From positions 1,859-24,161 of the forward strand of contig NZ_DAFZ01000115.1 in NCBI RefSeq assembly GCF_002498065.1: 22,303 bases of DNA, in the 5' to 3' direction. This document shows, piece after piece, positions 6,672-13,014 of the stretch (its first letter is position 1; the number at the start of each line of letters is the position of its first letter). This stretch comes from Methanoculleus sp. UBA208. Its GTDB lineage: Archaea; Halobacteriota; Methanomicrobia; Methanomicrobiales; Methanoculleaceae. The notes below the pieces were generated by a model. It saw only the letters and a list, made by a program, of their open reading frames with translations. It was not told the origin of the DNA and did no database searches. Both the position numbers and the translations under genes were made by a program.

Positions 6672-7174
6672 GTAAGGATGAACCCGAGTAAAAGCGCCGC
6701 GAATGCAGCGGCGTTCAAGAGATCAACCCTTAGTGCGAACCACAGCCCGTAGAGCACCAGGGCGGCGGCAACGAGGGCGAGGATCGGGACGGAGGAGCCC
6801 CACCGGAACGGGACCGCCGGGGCGGCCGGGGCCGCCGGGATCTCGACCGGTTCGCGCTTCGGTGCCGCCCGCTCCCTGACGACGACCCGGAACTCCGCTC
6901 TTTTGGCGCCGTACCCGGCGATCACCTCGACGTTGAAGACCCCGGGGTAGGCGTCCTCCCGGATGGGGATGCGGAACTCCTCGTCCCCGTTCACGTAGAG
7001 GTTCTCGTGGAAAAAACCGGTGAAGATCGAGGAGTTCGTTGAGGCGAGGGTGATGTGGAGCGGTGACCCGTGGTTGACGATATGGAGGACAAGGTCGCTC
7101 CCCGGCATCGCCTCGACCTCGTCCGGAACCTCGATGGAGTTAATCCCCCGGCGGTTGAGATGAATCTCCGTCAT
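6650..7174 (-). CDS. Unknown two-helix membrane protein with extracytoplasmic-type beta domain
   Basis: I do not recognise the family. The 174-residue protein has an N-terminal beta-rich domain (residues 1-102) with alternating hydrophobic positions and an immunoglobulin- or cupredoxin-like look. A Pro/Ala linker follows (104-122), with two membrane helices at about 129-148 and 152-170 and a short basic tail (RQRS). There is no signal peptide. With a two-helix hairpin at the end, the beta domain and the tail should be on the same side. It sits between the Trm112-like gene (8-nt gap) and cobD (22-nt overlap), so it is translated with the cobamide gene. A helper for a membrane-bound cobamide step or a general membrane role are both possible. 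Confidence 0.8.
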   Translation of the reverse strand: MTEIHLNRRGINSIEVPDEVEAMPGSDLVLHIVNHGSPLHITLASTNSSIFTGFFHENLYVNGDEEFRIPIREDAYPGVFNVEVIAGYGAKRAEFRVVVRERAAPKREPVEIPAAPAAPAVPFRWGSSVPILALVAAALVLYGLWFALRVDLLNAAAFAALLLGFILTWLRQRS

Positions 7175-7182
7175 CGGTCAGC

Positions 7183-7368
7183 TCAGTCCTCACAGGCGGT
7201 CTGCGGGAGGAGGTTCGGGATGCCCTCGTTGATGGGGTAGTCGACGCTGCACGCCGCGCACCGGAGGGTGCCTTCCAGCACCTCCTCACCGCTCTCTTCG
7301 GTCACGGTCAGTTCGAGTTCGCCCTTGCAGACCGGGCAGCAGAGTATCTCCAGCAGGTTTTTTCTCAT
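7183..7368 (-). CDS. Trm112-like zinc protein (PF03966)
   Basis: A 61-residue protein beginning MRKNLLEILCCPVCKGELEL, with C11-x2-C14 and C37-x2-C40 and the ending SVDYPINEGIPNLLP, the standard Trm112/UPF0434 pattern. Archaeal and eukaryotic Trm112 proteins activate partner methyltransferases that act on tRNA, rRNA and release factors; the partner here is not in the window. The ATG at 7366-7368 overlaps the purA stop in an ATGA arrangement, which fixes the start and implies coupled translation. A much longer open frame upstream is a shadow of purA. The family call is firm; the role in this organism is inferred. Confidence 0.88.
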   Translation of the reverse strand: MRKNLLEILCCPVCKGELELTVTEESGEEVLEGTLRCAACSVDYPINEGIPNLLPQTACED

Positions 7369-8375
7369 CGCTCGCCCCTCAGATCGATGATCTGGGACAT
7401 CTCGGGACCCGTCGATATCAGGGTGACGGGTTTGCCGATGTCCTTTTCGGCCTGCGCGATGAAGTCCTGTGCCGCTTTGGTCAGCTGATCGTACTCCGTC
7501 GCGCCGAAACAGGCCGGGTCGACCCGGTCGATGCCGGTGATCGCCGCCTGGGTGCACCCGTTGATCATCGCCGAGTAACGGGCCATCTTCCCGTCCCAGG
7601 TGCCGATGCGGCGCTGGCGATGGGTGACGGTGCCGAACTCCTCGATGCCGAGCTCGTGCGACCGCTCCGTCGTCATCTCCGTGGAGAAGGGACCCTCGCC
7701 GACCCGGGTCGGGTAGGCCTTGAAGACGACGATGACGTCGTCGATCCGGGTCGGGCCGACGCCGTTGTCGGCGGCGATCTGCGAGGCGGAGGTGTCTTTG
7801 CTTGTCACGAACGGGTAGGTCCCGAAGTAGAGCGAAATGCCGAAGCCCTGGGTCCCCTCGAGGAGGACCACCTCGTCCCGGTCCAGGGCGCTGTTGACGT
7901 CTTGGGCCACGTCGGTTATGTAATCCGCGAGCTCCGGGACGTCTTTCGCCTGCCGGGACGTCCGGAGGACGCGGTCGGCGTTCGCCGGACCGCACCCGGT
8001 GCCGGTGCTCCCGATCTTATCCCTGAGGTGGCCGCTCGCCCTGTCCCGGGCGATATGCTCCTCTTCGATGACGCCGCACCGCCCGTCGACAAAGATCCTG
8101 CCCCGGACGCCGAGCAGATCGACTTCCCGCAGGAACACCCGGGGATCGACGAGCACGCCGCTTCCGACCATGAGGGCCGCTTCCTGGTAGACGAATCCCG
8201 AAGGGACCATCCTGACACCGTACTCCTTCTCTCCGACACAGACGGTATGCCCTGCGTTAGGGCCGACACCGCCCCGGGAGATGATGGATGGTCTGTCCTG
8301 ATGAGCGATGTGGGCTACGATCTTTCCCTTTCCCTCGTCACCAAAGAACCCGCCGACGATAATAGTACAACTCAT
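7365..8375 (-). CDS. purA: Adenylosuccinate synthetase, short archaeal form
   Basis: PurA joins aspartate to IMP using GTP, the first step from IMP to AMP. The 336-residue protein starts MSCTIIVGGFFGDEGKGK, with catalytic D13 in the GDEGKGK loop and H43 in NAGHT. It also has GSTGTGCGPANADR, LLEGTQGFGIS and TSKDTSAS. At about 340 residues it is the short form found in archaea, roughly 100 residues below bacterial enzymes. ATG 8375 is chosen because the enzyme's first strand starts there, although the frame stays open for about 100 codons upstream. A TATA-like element at 8409-8416 would give a leader of only about ten bases. It is the first gene of the six-gene leftward operon. Confidence 0.96.
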   Translation of the reverse strand: MSCTIIVGGFFGDEGKGKIVAHIAHQDRPSIISRGGVGPNAGHTVCVGEKEYGVRMVPSGFVYQEAALMVGSGVLVDPRVFLREVDLLGVRGRIFVDGRCGVIEEEHIARDRASGHLRDKIGSTGTGCGPANADRVLRTSRQAKDVPELADYITDVAQDVNSALDRDEVVLLEGTQGFGISLYFGTYPFVTSKDTSASQIAADNGVGPTRIDDVIVVFKAYPTRVGEGPFSTEMTTERSHELGIEEFGTVTHRQRRIGTWDGKMARYSAMINGCTQAAITGIDRVDPACFGATEYDQLTKAAQDFIAQAEKDIGKPVTLISTGPEMSQIIDLRGER

Positions 8376-8408
8376 TGTTCTATCAAGTAGGATGGAGCGA
8401 TACTGGGT

Positions 8409-8416
8409 GATAAACG
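8409..8416 (-). promoter_or_regulatory. Probable TATA box of the purA operon
   Basis: On the minus strand CGTTTATC lies about 37 bases ahead of the purA ATG. This puts the expected transcript start around 8387 and a very short leader with no clear Shine-Dalgarno sequence. Confidence 0.45.
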
Positions 8417-8727
8417 TTACAATGTGACACCGGGAGAGCTGCCACCCCGCTTGAACATAACCGGGTTCCGACAACCGGTACACTGCCCGCTTCACACCGT
8501 TTCGCGCCCCGGGAGGGAGGGGCGGACCGGAGTCCCCCGGAGCGCCGGCAACAGAAGGATCACCACCGATCGGGTGGGTCTCCCGGCAGGCGCGGGGTTC
8601 CGGGCATGCACTTCCGGCATTGCGCTGTGATATTCGCGCATGTCCCGCATTTCCGGCGGCAGCGGCCATCGCATATCAACCCCGGCATCTACCGATCATC
8701 TCCGGCACGGTTGCCGCCGGGATCTGG

Positions 8728-8749
8728 ACCCCTTCATTTCCAGTGGAAA
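8728..8749 (-). other. Origin recognition box A
   Basis: On the minus strand the 22-base site reads TTTCCACTGG then AAATGAAGGGGT. It contains the symmetric TTCCA/TGGAA dyad plus the G-string that define archaeal ORBs bound by Orc1/Cdc6. It shares the 13-base core GAAAYRAAGGGGT with five other sites in the window. The dyad itself is perfect over seven pairs (ATTTCCA G TGGAAAT on the plus strand). Confidence 0.75.
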
Positions 8750-8943
8750 TTTAATTTCATGGATATTCCAGACCGTCACATCGAGTTTTTCCCCCGGAGC
8801 GGCATGGTGATCTGTAATCAGATCGGTCACCGGGGCGCGGATGCGAACCCGAAGATCTGCCCGGGGTTTGAGGGACCGGATGCATATTCCCGATACGGGT
8901 ACGACGGGATCCCGACCGGCCAAAATCCCTGAATAAATCCACA

Positions 8944-8965
8944 TCTCCAGTGGAAATAAAGGGGT
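8944..8965 (+). other. Origin recognition box B
   Basis: The plus strand reads TCTCCAGTGG then AAATAAAGGGGT, matching site A in all but four positions (the opening, the dyad centre and the R of the core). It is oriented opposite to site A, 194 bases away, and points toward the AT-rich stretch before 9090. Confidence 0.75.
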
Positions 8966-9070
8966 TCTCTATCCGTCGTTTTTCTGTCGGACAGCAAACT
9001 ATCAGTTGCCCGGGCAGAGATTATCCATAAAAGAATTTCGATTTTCGTTTGAATATTTATGGGGATATTT

Positions 9071-10231
9071 TTATTTTATCGATTCAAGAAAGGTCCCCAT
9101 ACGGGAGAGCGCCTCTTTGAGATCGTCGCGCGAGACCGCGTAGGCGCACCGCAGGTGCCCGACACCCGAGGGCCCGAGGACGCTTCCCGGGACGACCGCC
9201 ACGTGCTGCTCGCGGAGAAGCGCCTCCGCAAATTCGGTATCGGTCATGCCGGTGCTCTCCACAGAGGGGAAAGCGTAGAACGCACCCTTCGGGACGTGGC
9301 AGGAAAGACCGAGCTTGTTCAACCCGTCGACGAAGAGGTTCCGCCGGAGGCGGTACTCCCGGACCATGGCGTCCTTCTCGGCTTCCCCGATCCGGAGCGC
9401 CTCGTAGGCCGCGATCTGCCCCATGACGGGGGCGCAGAGCGCGACGTACTGGTGGATCTTTAAAGCCGCCGCGGCGATCTCGGCCGGAGCGCAGAGGTAG
9501 CCGATCCGCCACCCGGTCATGGCGAAGGCCTTCGAGAACCCGTTCAAGGTGATCGTCCGCTCGAAGAGTTCGGGGATCGTCGCTGGCGAGAAGTGGCCGC
9601 CGTCGTAGGTGAGATCGGCGTAGACCTCGTCGCTGATGAGGAGAAGGTCGTGGTCGACCAGGAGATCGGCAATGGCGCGCCAGTCCGCCTCCTGCATCAC
9701 CCCGCCGGTTGGGTTGTTCGGGAAGTTTGCGACGAGCACCTTCGTCCTCGGCGTGATCCGTTCCGCGAGCGCGTCGGCCGTCAGCCGGAACTCGTCCTCC
9801 GCCCTGCAGGGGACGGAGACCGGGATCCCGCCGGCGAGGGAGACGCAGGGGATGTAGGAGACGTAGCAGGGCTCGGCGACGAGCACCTCGTCGCCCGGGT
9901 CCACGACGGCCCGGATGGCGATGTCGGCCGCTTCCGAGACGCCGCAGGTCACGATGATCTCTTTGTCGGCATCGTAGCGGGTGTTAAACCGGGTATCGAG
10001 GTAGCGGCTGATGGCGCCCCGGAGCTGGGGCGTCCCCTTGTTCGAGGTATAGGCGGTCGACCCCTGCTCGATGGAGTAGATGGACGCCTCGCAGACGCAC
10101 CAGGGGGTCACGAAGTCCGGTTCGCCGACACCCAGGGATATGACGTCCTCCATCGTCTGGGCGATATCGAAGAACCGCCTGATGCCCGAAGGGGGTATGG
10201 CACGGGCCCGTTCCGAGACGAAGTCCCTCAA
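9071..10231 (-). CDS. Class I/II PLP-dependent aminotransferase (AspC-like)
   Basis: This is a 386-residue fold-type I aminotransferase. PLP lysine K234 lies in NGFSKAFAMTGWRIGY. N173 and P174 lie in NFPNNPTGG, and D201/Y204 in SDEVYADL. The N-terminal substrate segment is LGVGEPDFVTPWCV, and a C-terminal Arg in LRCAYA should bind the substrate carboxylate. Close relatives in methanogens are annotated as aspartate or broad-range aromatic aminotransferases; the exact substrate cannot be read from the sequence. It lies 11 nt behind an Lrp-type regulator in the orc1 operon, and needs the PLP made by the neighbouring pdxST products. The pairing of Lrp with an aminotransferase suggests amino-acid-responsive control. 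Confidence 0.92.
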   Translation of the reverse strand: MRDFVSERARAIPPSGIRRFFDIAQTMEDVISLGVGEPDFVTPWCVCEASIYSIEQGSTAYTSNKGTPQLRGAISRYLDTRFNTRYDADKEIIVTCGVSEAADIAIRAVVDPGDEVLVAEPCYVSYIPCVSLAGGIPVSVPCRAEDEFRLTADALAERITPRTKVLVANFPNNPTGGVMQEADWRAIADLLVDHDLLLISDEVYADLTYDGGHFSPATIPELFERTITLNGFSKAFAMTGWRIGYLCAPAEIAAAALKIHQYVALCAPVMGQIAAYEALRIGEAEKDAMVREYRLRRNLFVDGLNKLGLSCHVPKGAFYAFPSVESTGMTDTEFAEALLREQHVAVVPGSVLGPSGVGHLRCAYAVSRDDLKEALSRMGTFLESIK

Positions 10232-10242
10232 CGCACCTCACC

Positions 10243-10734
10243 TCAGAACGAGTAGGGGAGACGCTCAACCTCTTCGCGCTCGGCGAAGGTGGTGCCGTTC
10301 TCCTTGTAGGTCTTCATGATGATGTGCGTCGCCGTCTCCCGGATCCGGTCCATCGGAGCGATCTGCTCGGATACGAACCGCGCAATCTCGTGCATGCTCG
10401 GCCCGGCGACCAGGAGCTGGAGGTCGTAGATCCCGGTCATGAGCCGGAGCGACCGGACCTGCGGGAACCGGGTCAGCCGTTCTGCGATCCGGTCGTAGCC
10501 GAAGTCCCGCTCGGGCGAGACCTTCAGCTCGATCACCGCGGTGACCTTGCCGTCGCCGGCCCGCTCCCAGTCGACGACCACGCTGTAGCGGCGGATGGCG
10601 CCGGCCGCTTCCAGCCGGCTTATCCGGTCCCTTACATCCTCTTCACTCACCTCGGCCAGCACCGCAAGTTCGCTTACCGGGGTGCGGCAGTTCTCCTCCA
10701 GGAGATGGAGGAGGATACGGTCCTTCTCGTCCAT
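10243..10734 (-). CDS. Lrp/AsnC-family transcriptional regulator
   Basis: The 163-residue protein has an N-terminal helix-turn-helix (residues 1-50: DRILLHLLEENCRTPVSELA, then VSEEDVRDRISRLEAAGAI). A RAM effector domain follows (about 60-140), with the usual VTAVIELKV and VRSLRLMTGIYDLQLLV strands. A charged C-terminal tail ends the protein. Family members sense amino acids and bind DNA as dimers or octamers. It sits 4 nt behind orc1 and 11 nt ahead of the aminotransferase, so all three are probably one transcript. It may control the aminotransferase or its own operon; no operator is evident. Confidence 0.92.
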   Translation of the reverse strand: MDEKDRILLHLLEENCRTPVSELAVLAEVSEEDVRDRISRLEAAGAIRRYSVVVDWERAGDGKVTAVIELKVSPERDFGYDRIAERLTRFPQVRSLRLMTGIYDLQLLVAGPSMHEIARFVSEQIAPMDRIRETATHIIMKTYKENGTTFAEREEVERLPYSF

Positions 10735-10738
10735 AACT

Positions 10739-12022
10739 TCACCTGAACATTGCTCTCAATCGGTTGATGTCGAGCTCCTTAAGCCTCGGGTCGTCGAGCC
10801 TCGGGTCGCGCGTGACGACCTCTTCGATCTTGCTCGTCGTTGCGTCGAACCACATCTCCTTCGTCCGGCCGTAGCGGCCCCGCGAGACGACCCGGGTGTT
10901 GATGACGCCGAGCATGTTGAGCTCGGAGATGAGGTCCGTGATCCGGCGGTGCGTCAGTACGTCGAGATCGATGATCCGGGCGATCTCGCGGTAGACCACG
11001 GTGACCTCGCCGCTCGTGAAGATCCTCTTGCCCATCTGCTCGAGGATCAGCATCGCGTAGAGGACCGCCTTGCTCTGGGTCGGGAGGGTGGAGATGCACT
11101 CCACCATGCTGTCGGTCTCGATCTTCTCCTGCGCCATCCGGACATGCCTCTCATCCACAGTCGCGGCGTTCTCACGGTCCGCGAGTTCGCCAGAGACCCG
11201 GAGGAGGTCGAGCGCCCGCCGGGCGTCGCCGTGCTCCTGCGCCGCAAGCGCCGCACAGAGCGGAATGACCGTCTCGCCGAGCGCTCCCTCGACGAACGCC
11301 AGATCGGCCCTCTGCTGGAGGATGTCGCAGAGCTGCGGGGCGTTGTAGGGGGGGAAGACGATCTCCTCCTCGGAGAGGGAAGAGAGGACGCGGGGGTCCA
11401 GGAAGTCGGTGAACCGGAGGTCGTTTGAGATCCCGATAATGCTTACTTTCGCGAACTTGAGGTCGGAGTTGATCCGGGTGAGGTTGTAGAGGGTATCGTC
11501 GCCGCTCTTCTTGACGAGTTTGTCGATCTCGTCGAGGATGATGACCATGACCCCACCGCTGCTCTCGAGCTGGTTCTTCAGTTCCGCGTAGACCTGGTCG
11601 GTCGGCCACCCGGTCATGGGGATGTGGTTCCTCTTGCTGTCGCTCGGGTGCTCGTCGGCGTCGTCGAGGCCGTTCGCTATCTGGGCGAGGACCCGGTACT
11701 GGGTGTCGATCACTTCGCAGTTGAGGTGTACGATCCTGCACTTCGTCCCGGCGAGTGCGCTGGCGTTCTCGAGCTCCGTTCCCACGTACCGGGCCGACGC
11801 CGTCTTCCCGGTCCCGGTCTTGCCGTAGATGAGGATGTTTGACGGAGTCTCGTTCGTGAGGGCGGGCGCAAGAATGGAGGCGAGTTCGTCAATCTGCGGT
11901 TTCCGGTGAGGAAGGATCTGGGGACGATAGCTGTGTCGGAGCACTTCCCTGTTCTTGAATATACGCCTGTTGGTCAGGTATTTTTTGAATAATCTCATTG
12001 GGTTTGTCTTATCGTCCGACAT
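10739..12022 (-). CDS. orc1: Orc1/Cdc6 replication initiator
   Basis: This AAA+ protein recognises origin boxes and loads the MCM helicase. The 427-residue sequence has Walker A GKTGTGKT at 67-74, Walker B VIILDEID at 160-167, sensor 1 N200 in IIGISNDLRF, and sensor 2 arginines near 268-269 in GDARRALDLL. A C-terminal winged-helix domain (about 313-395) contacts the ORB. The length is normal. GGTGA seven bases before the ATG is a good ribosome site. The gene is first of a leftward operon with an Lrp regulator and an aminotransferase. The non-coding DNA just upstream contains three ORBs, one (12101-12122) within 100 bp of the start, which fits both origin function and autoregulation. Confidence 0.97.
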   Translation of the reverse strand: MSDDKTNPMRLFKKYLTNRRIFKNREVLRHSYRPQILPHRKPQIDELASILAPALTNETPSNILIYGKTGTGKTASARYVGTELENASALAGTKCRIVHLNCEVIDTQYRVLAQIANGLDDADEHPSDSKRNHIPMTGWPTDQVYAELKNQLESSGGVMVIILDEIDKLVKKSGDDTLYNLTRINSDLKFAKVSIIGISNDLRFTDFLDPRVLSSLSEEEIVFPPYNAPQLCDILQQRADLAFVEGALGETVIPLCAALAAQEHGDARRALDLLRVSGELADRENAATVDERHVRMAQEKIETDSMVECISTLPTQSKAVLYAMLILEQMGKRIFTSGEVTVVYREIARIIDLDVLTHRRITDLISELNMLGVINTRVVSRGRYGRTKEMWFDATTSKIEEVVTRDPRLDDPRLKELDINRLRAMFR

Positions 12023-12100
12023 GATGTCACCGGAGGGGGTTGTCAGGACAGGAAATTTTCGTGTCGAGGACTCTTAAGATGATCGTTTTCAGGACAGATA

Positions 12101-12122
12101 ACCCCTTCGTTTCCAGTGGAAC
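12101..12122 (-). other. Origin recognition box C (best match)
   Basis: The minus strand reads GTTCCACTGG then AAACGAAGGGGT, essentially the general archaeal ORB consensus. On the plus strand the symmetric part runs into ACAAAGGACC, a second, imperfect G-string, so the site is nearly two-sided. It is 79-100 bases ahead of the orc1 ATG. Confidence 0.85.
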
Positions 12123-12216
12123 AAAGGACCGTTGAATACCGGTGGGATGCCGATGAACTGTTCAGGATGGCGACGGTATCAGAGGACATGCCGGGAGAAA
12201 ATCCAGGATCGCCCCC

Positions 12217-12238
12217 ACCCCTTTGTTTCGTGTGGAGA
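12217..12238 (-). other. Origin recognition box D
   Basis: The minus strand reads TCTCCACACG then AAACAAAGGGGT. The G-string half is perfect and the dyad half is degenerate (ACACG for CTGG). It has the same orientation as box C, 116 bases away, about eleven helical turns. Confidence 0.65.
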
Positions 12239-12244
12239 GTGATG

Positions 12245-12263
12245 ATGATACGACCCGTATCAT
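12245..12263. repeat. Perfect 8-bp inverted repeat in the origin
   Basis: ATGATACG-ACC-CGTATCAT: eight pairs around a three-base centre, directly beside ORB D and before the AT-rich stretch. It could be a protein-binding dyad or a small cruciform. It does not match the ArsR-type dyad or the ORB. Confidence 0.6.
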
Positions 12264-12277
12264 TCAATCAAAAAGTG

Positions 12278-12291
12278 ATGACGATAGTCAT
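12278..12291. repeat. Second inverted repeat in the origin
   Basis: ATGAC-GATA-GTCAT: five pairs around four bases, 15 bases after the longer dyad, leading into the AT-rich segment. It may belong with the first as a composite site. Confidence 0.4.
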
Positions 12292-12332
12292 GTGTACCTC
12301 TTCAACTCAAACTATATAATTTTATGGAAAAT

Positions 12333-12605
12333 GTACAGGACAGGAAAAAACGGCTGCAGAACAGGTAAACAGAAGCATAGAACGAGGAAAGAAGAGGATC
12401 GGTGCAGAAAAGAATTGTCCAGGGTGGAGGGATAGGCGTACGGAACAGGAGGGGAAAGTCTGAAAATGGGGAGATGCAGGTATGAAACAGGAGAAAAAAG
12501 TTCGAAAATGGGGAGATAGATGTACGAAACAGGAGAAAAAAGTTCGAAAATGGGGAGATGAGGGTACAAAACAGGGAGGAAGAGTTCAGAGTGAGAAGAG
12601 AATGG
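12333..12605 (+). repeat. Purine-rich 42-bp tandem repeat in the origin
   Basis: Three good units start at 12438, 12480 and 12522. The last two match at about 37 of 42 positions, the first at about 34. A degenerate unit follows at 12564, and degraded starts of the same type (GTACAGGACAGGAAAAAA, GCATAGAACGAGGAAAG) occur at 12333 and 12375. The core of a unit is GAAACAGGAG, AAAAAAGTTC, GAAAATGGGGAGAT. The plus strand is almost all A and G. Because 42 is a multiple of three, both strands show 14-residue repeats when translated. The plus-strand frames contain stops and there is no ribosome site, so I treat it as structural DNA. There are no spacers, so it is not a CRISPR array. Confidence 0.8.
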
Positions 12606-12917
12606 CACGGTACCCACCCCCGATCACCCTGTCGCCGGACCGATCAACCGTTGGTCAGGACCCCGGTTACTCTCCCGGACGGATCGGATCGGCACTCCTC
12701 CGGGACCAGGCTTCTGTCCCGGTGAATCGAGTTATCGTTCCAGGCAGGTTGCATCTCCTCCCCTGAACGGGTCCGGCGGATCGGATCGAAAAACTCTCCT
12801 GCCGGCCTGGATCCTGTTAACTATCTCGGATGAACCGGATTCGGCCATCGGGGATCCACGGAACCCATCCTCCCTTCCTGCATCGCCCCTCCCCCCGGGC
12901 CGGGGCGAACCGTCATG

Positions 12918-12939
12918 GTTCCAGTCGAAACAAAGGGGT
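12918..12939 (+). other. Origin recognition box E
   Basis: The plus strand reads GTTCCAGTCG then AAACAAAGGGGT, one dyad base away from a consensus ORB. It points right, opposite to boxes C and D, so the three enclose the AT-rich and repeat segments. It lies about 75 bases ahead of the moaB start. Confidence 0.75.
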
Positions 12940-13014
12940 CGGGGATTGCATCCCGCTTCGCGGGGAGATACAAAGAAGTAAAATACGCGGTACAGAGGTA
13001 CTGGAAGATTCCAT

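Larger units (their letters stand above)
8376..9070. other. Intergenic region with two opposed origin recognition boxes
   Basis: This 695-base stretch lies between the purA start and the aminotransferase stop and has no supported gene. The first 350 bases are GC-rich and featureless apart from the purA promoter. ORB-like sites of opposite orientation occur at 8728-8749 and 8944-8965. The last 70 bases (about 9027-9090, running into the aminotransferase stop) are strongly AT-rich, with runs such as GAATATTTATGGGG and TTTTTATTTTATC. They could serve as an unwinding element, a terminator for the leftward operon, or both. Confidence 0.6.
12023..13014. other. Putative chromosomal replication origin (oriC)
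   Basis: This 992-base region has no convincing gene and lies directly upstream of orc1. In order it holds ORB C and ORB D (both minus), two perfect inverted repeats (12245-12263 and 12278-12291), and an AT-rich stretch (12301-12336, only about seven G/C in 35). A purine-rich 42-bp tandem repeat (12333-12605), about 300 bases of ordinary GC-rich DNA, and ORB E (plus) follow. Initiator gene, inverted ORBs and an AT-rich unwinding candidate between them are the known architecture of archaeal origins. The strength of ORB C, close to the published consensus, makes this the best origin candidate in the window. Function is inferred. Confidence 0.85.

Noticed and set aside
8376..8669. A roughly 100-codon N-terminal extension of PurA.
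   Set aside because: PurA enzymes begin at the GGxxGDEGKGK strand; the extension has no family similarity and covers the probable promoter.
8696..8944. An 82-codon minus-strand frame between and across ORBs A and B, with a protein-like stretch (GEKLDVTVWNIHEIKFPLEM).
   Set aside because: No ribosome site or promoter was visible, no family was recognised, and its start and end overlap the two ORBs. It cannot be fully excluded.
12333..12605. CRISPR-like repetition.
   Set aside because: The 42-bp units are directly adjacent without spacers, and they diverge gradually from unit to unit.
12677..12792. GGATCGGATCG occurring near 12680 and again near 12778 as a direct repeat.
   Set aside because: Eleven bases in GC-rich DNA, with only two copies and no link to a structure, is too weak to call.
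12952..12964. CCCGC-TTC-GCGGG hairpin before moaB as a terminator.
   Set aside because: No T-run follows it, and no gene reads into it from the left; it may be incidental or part of the origin.
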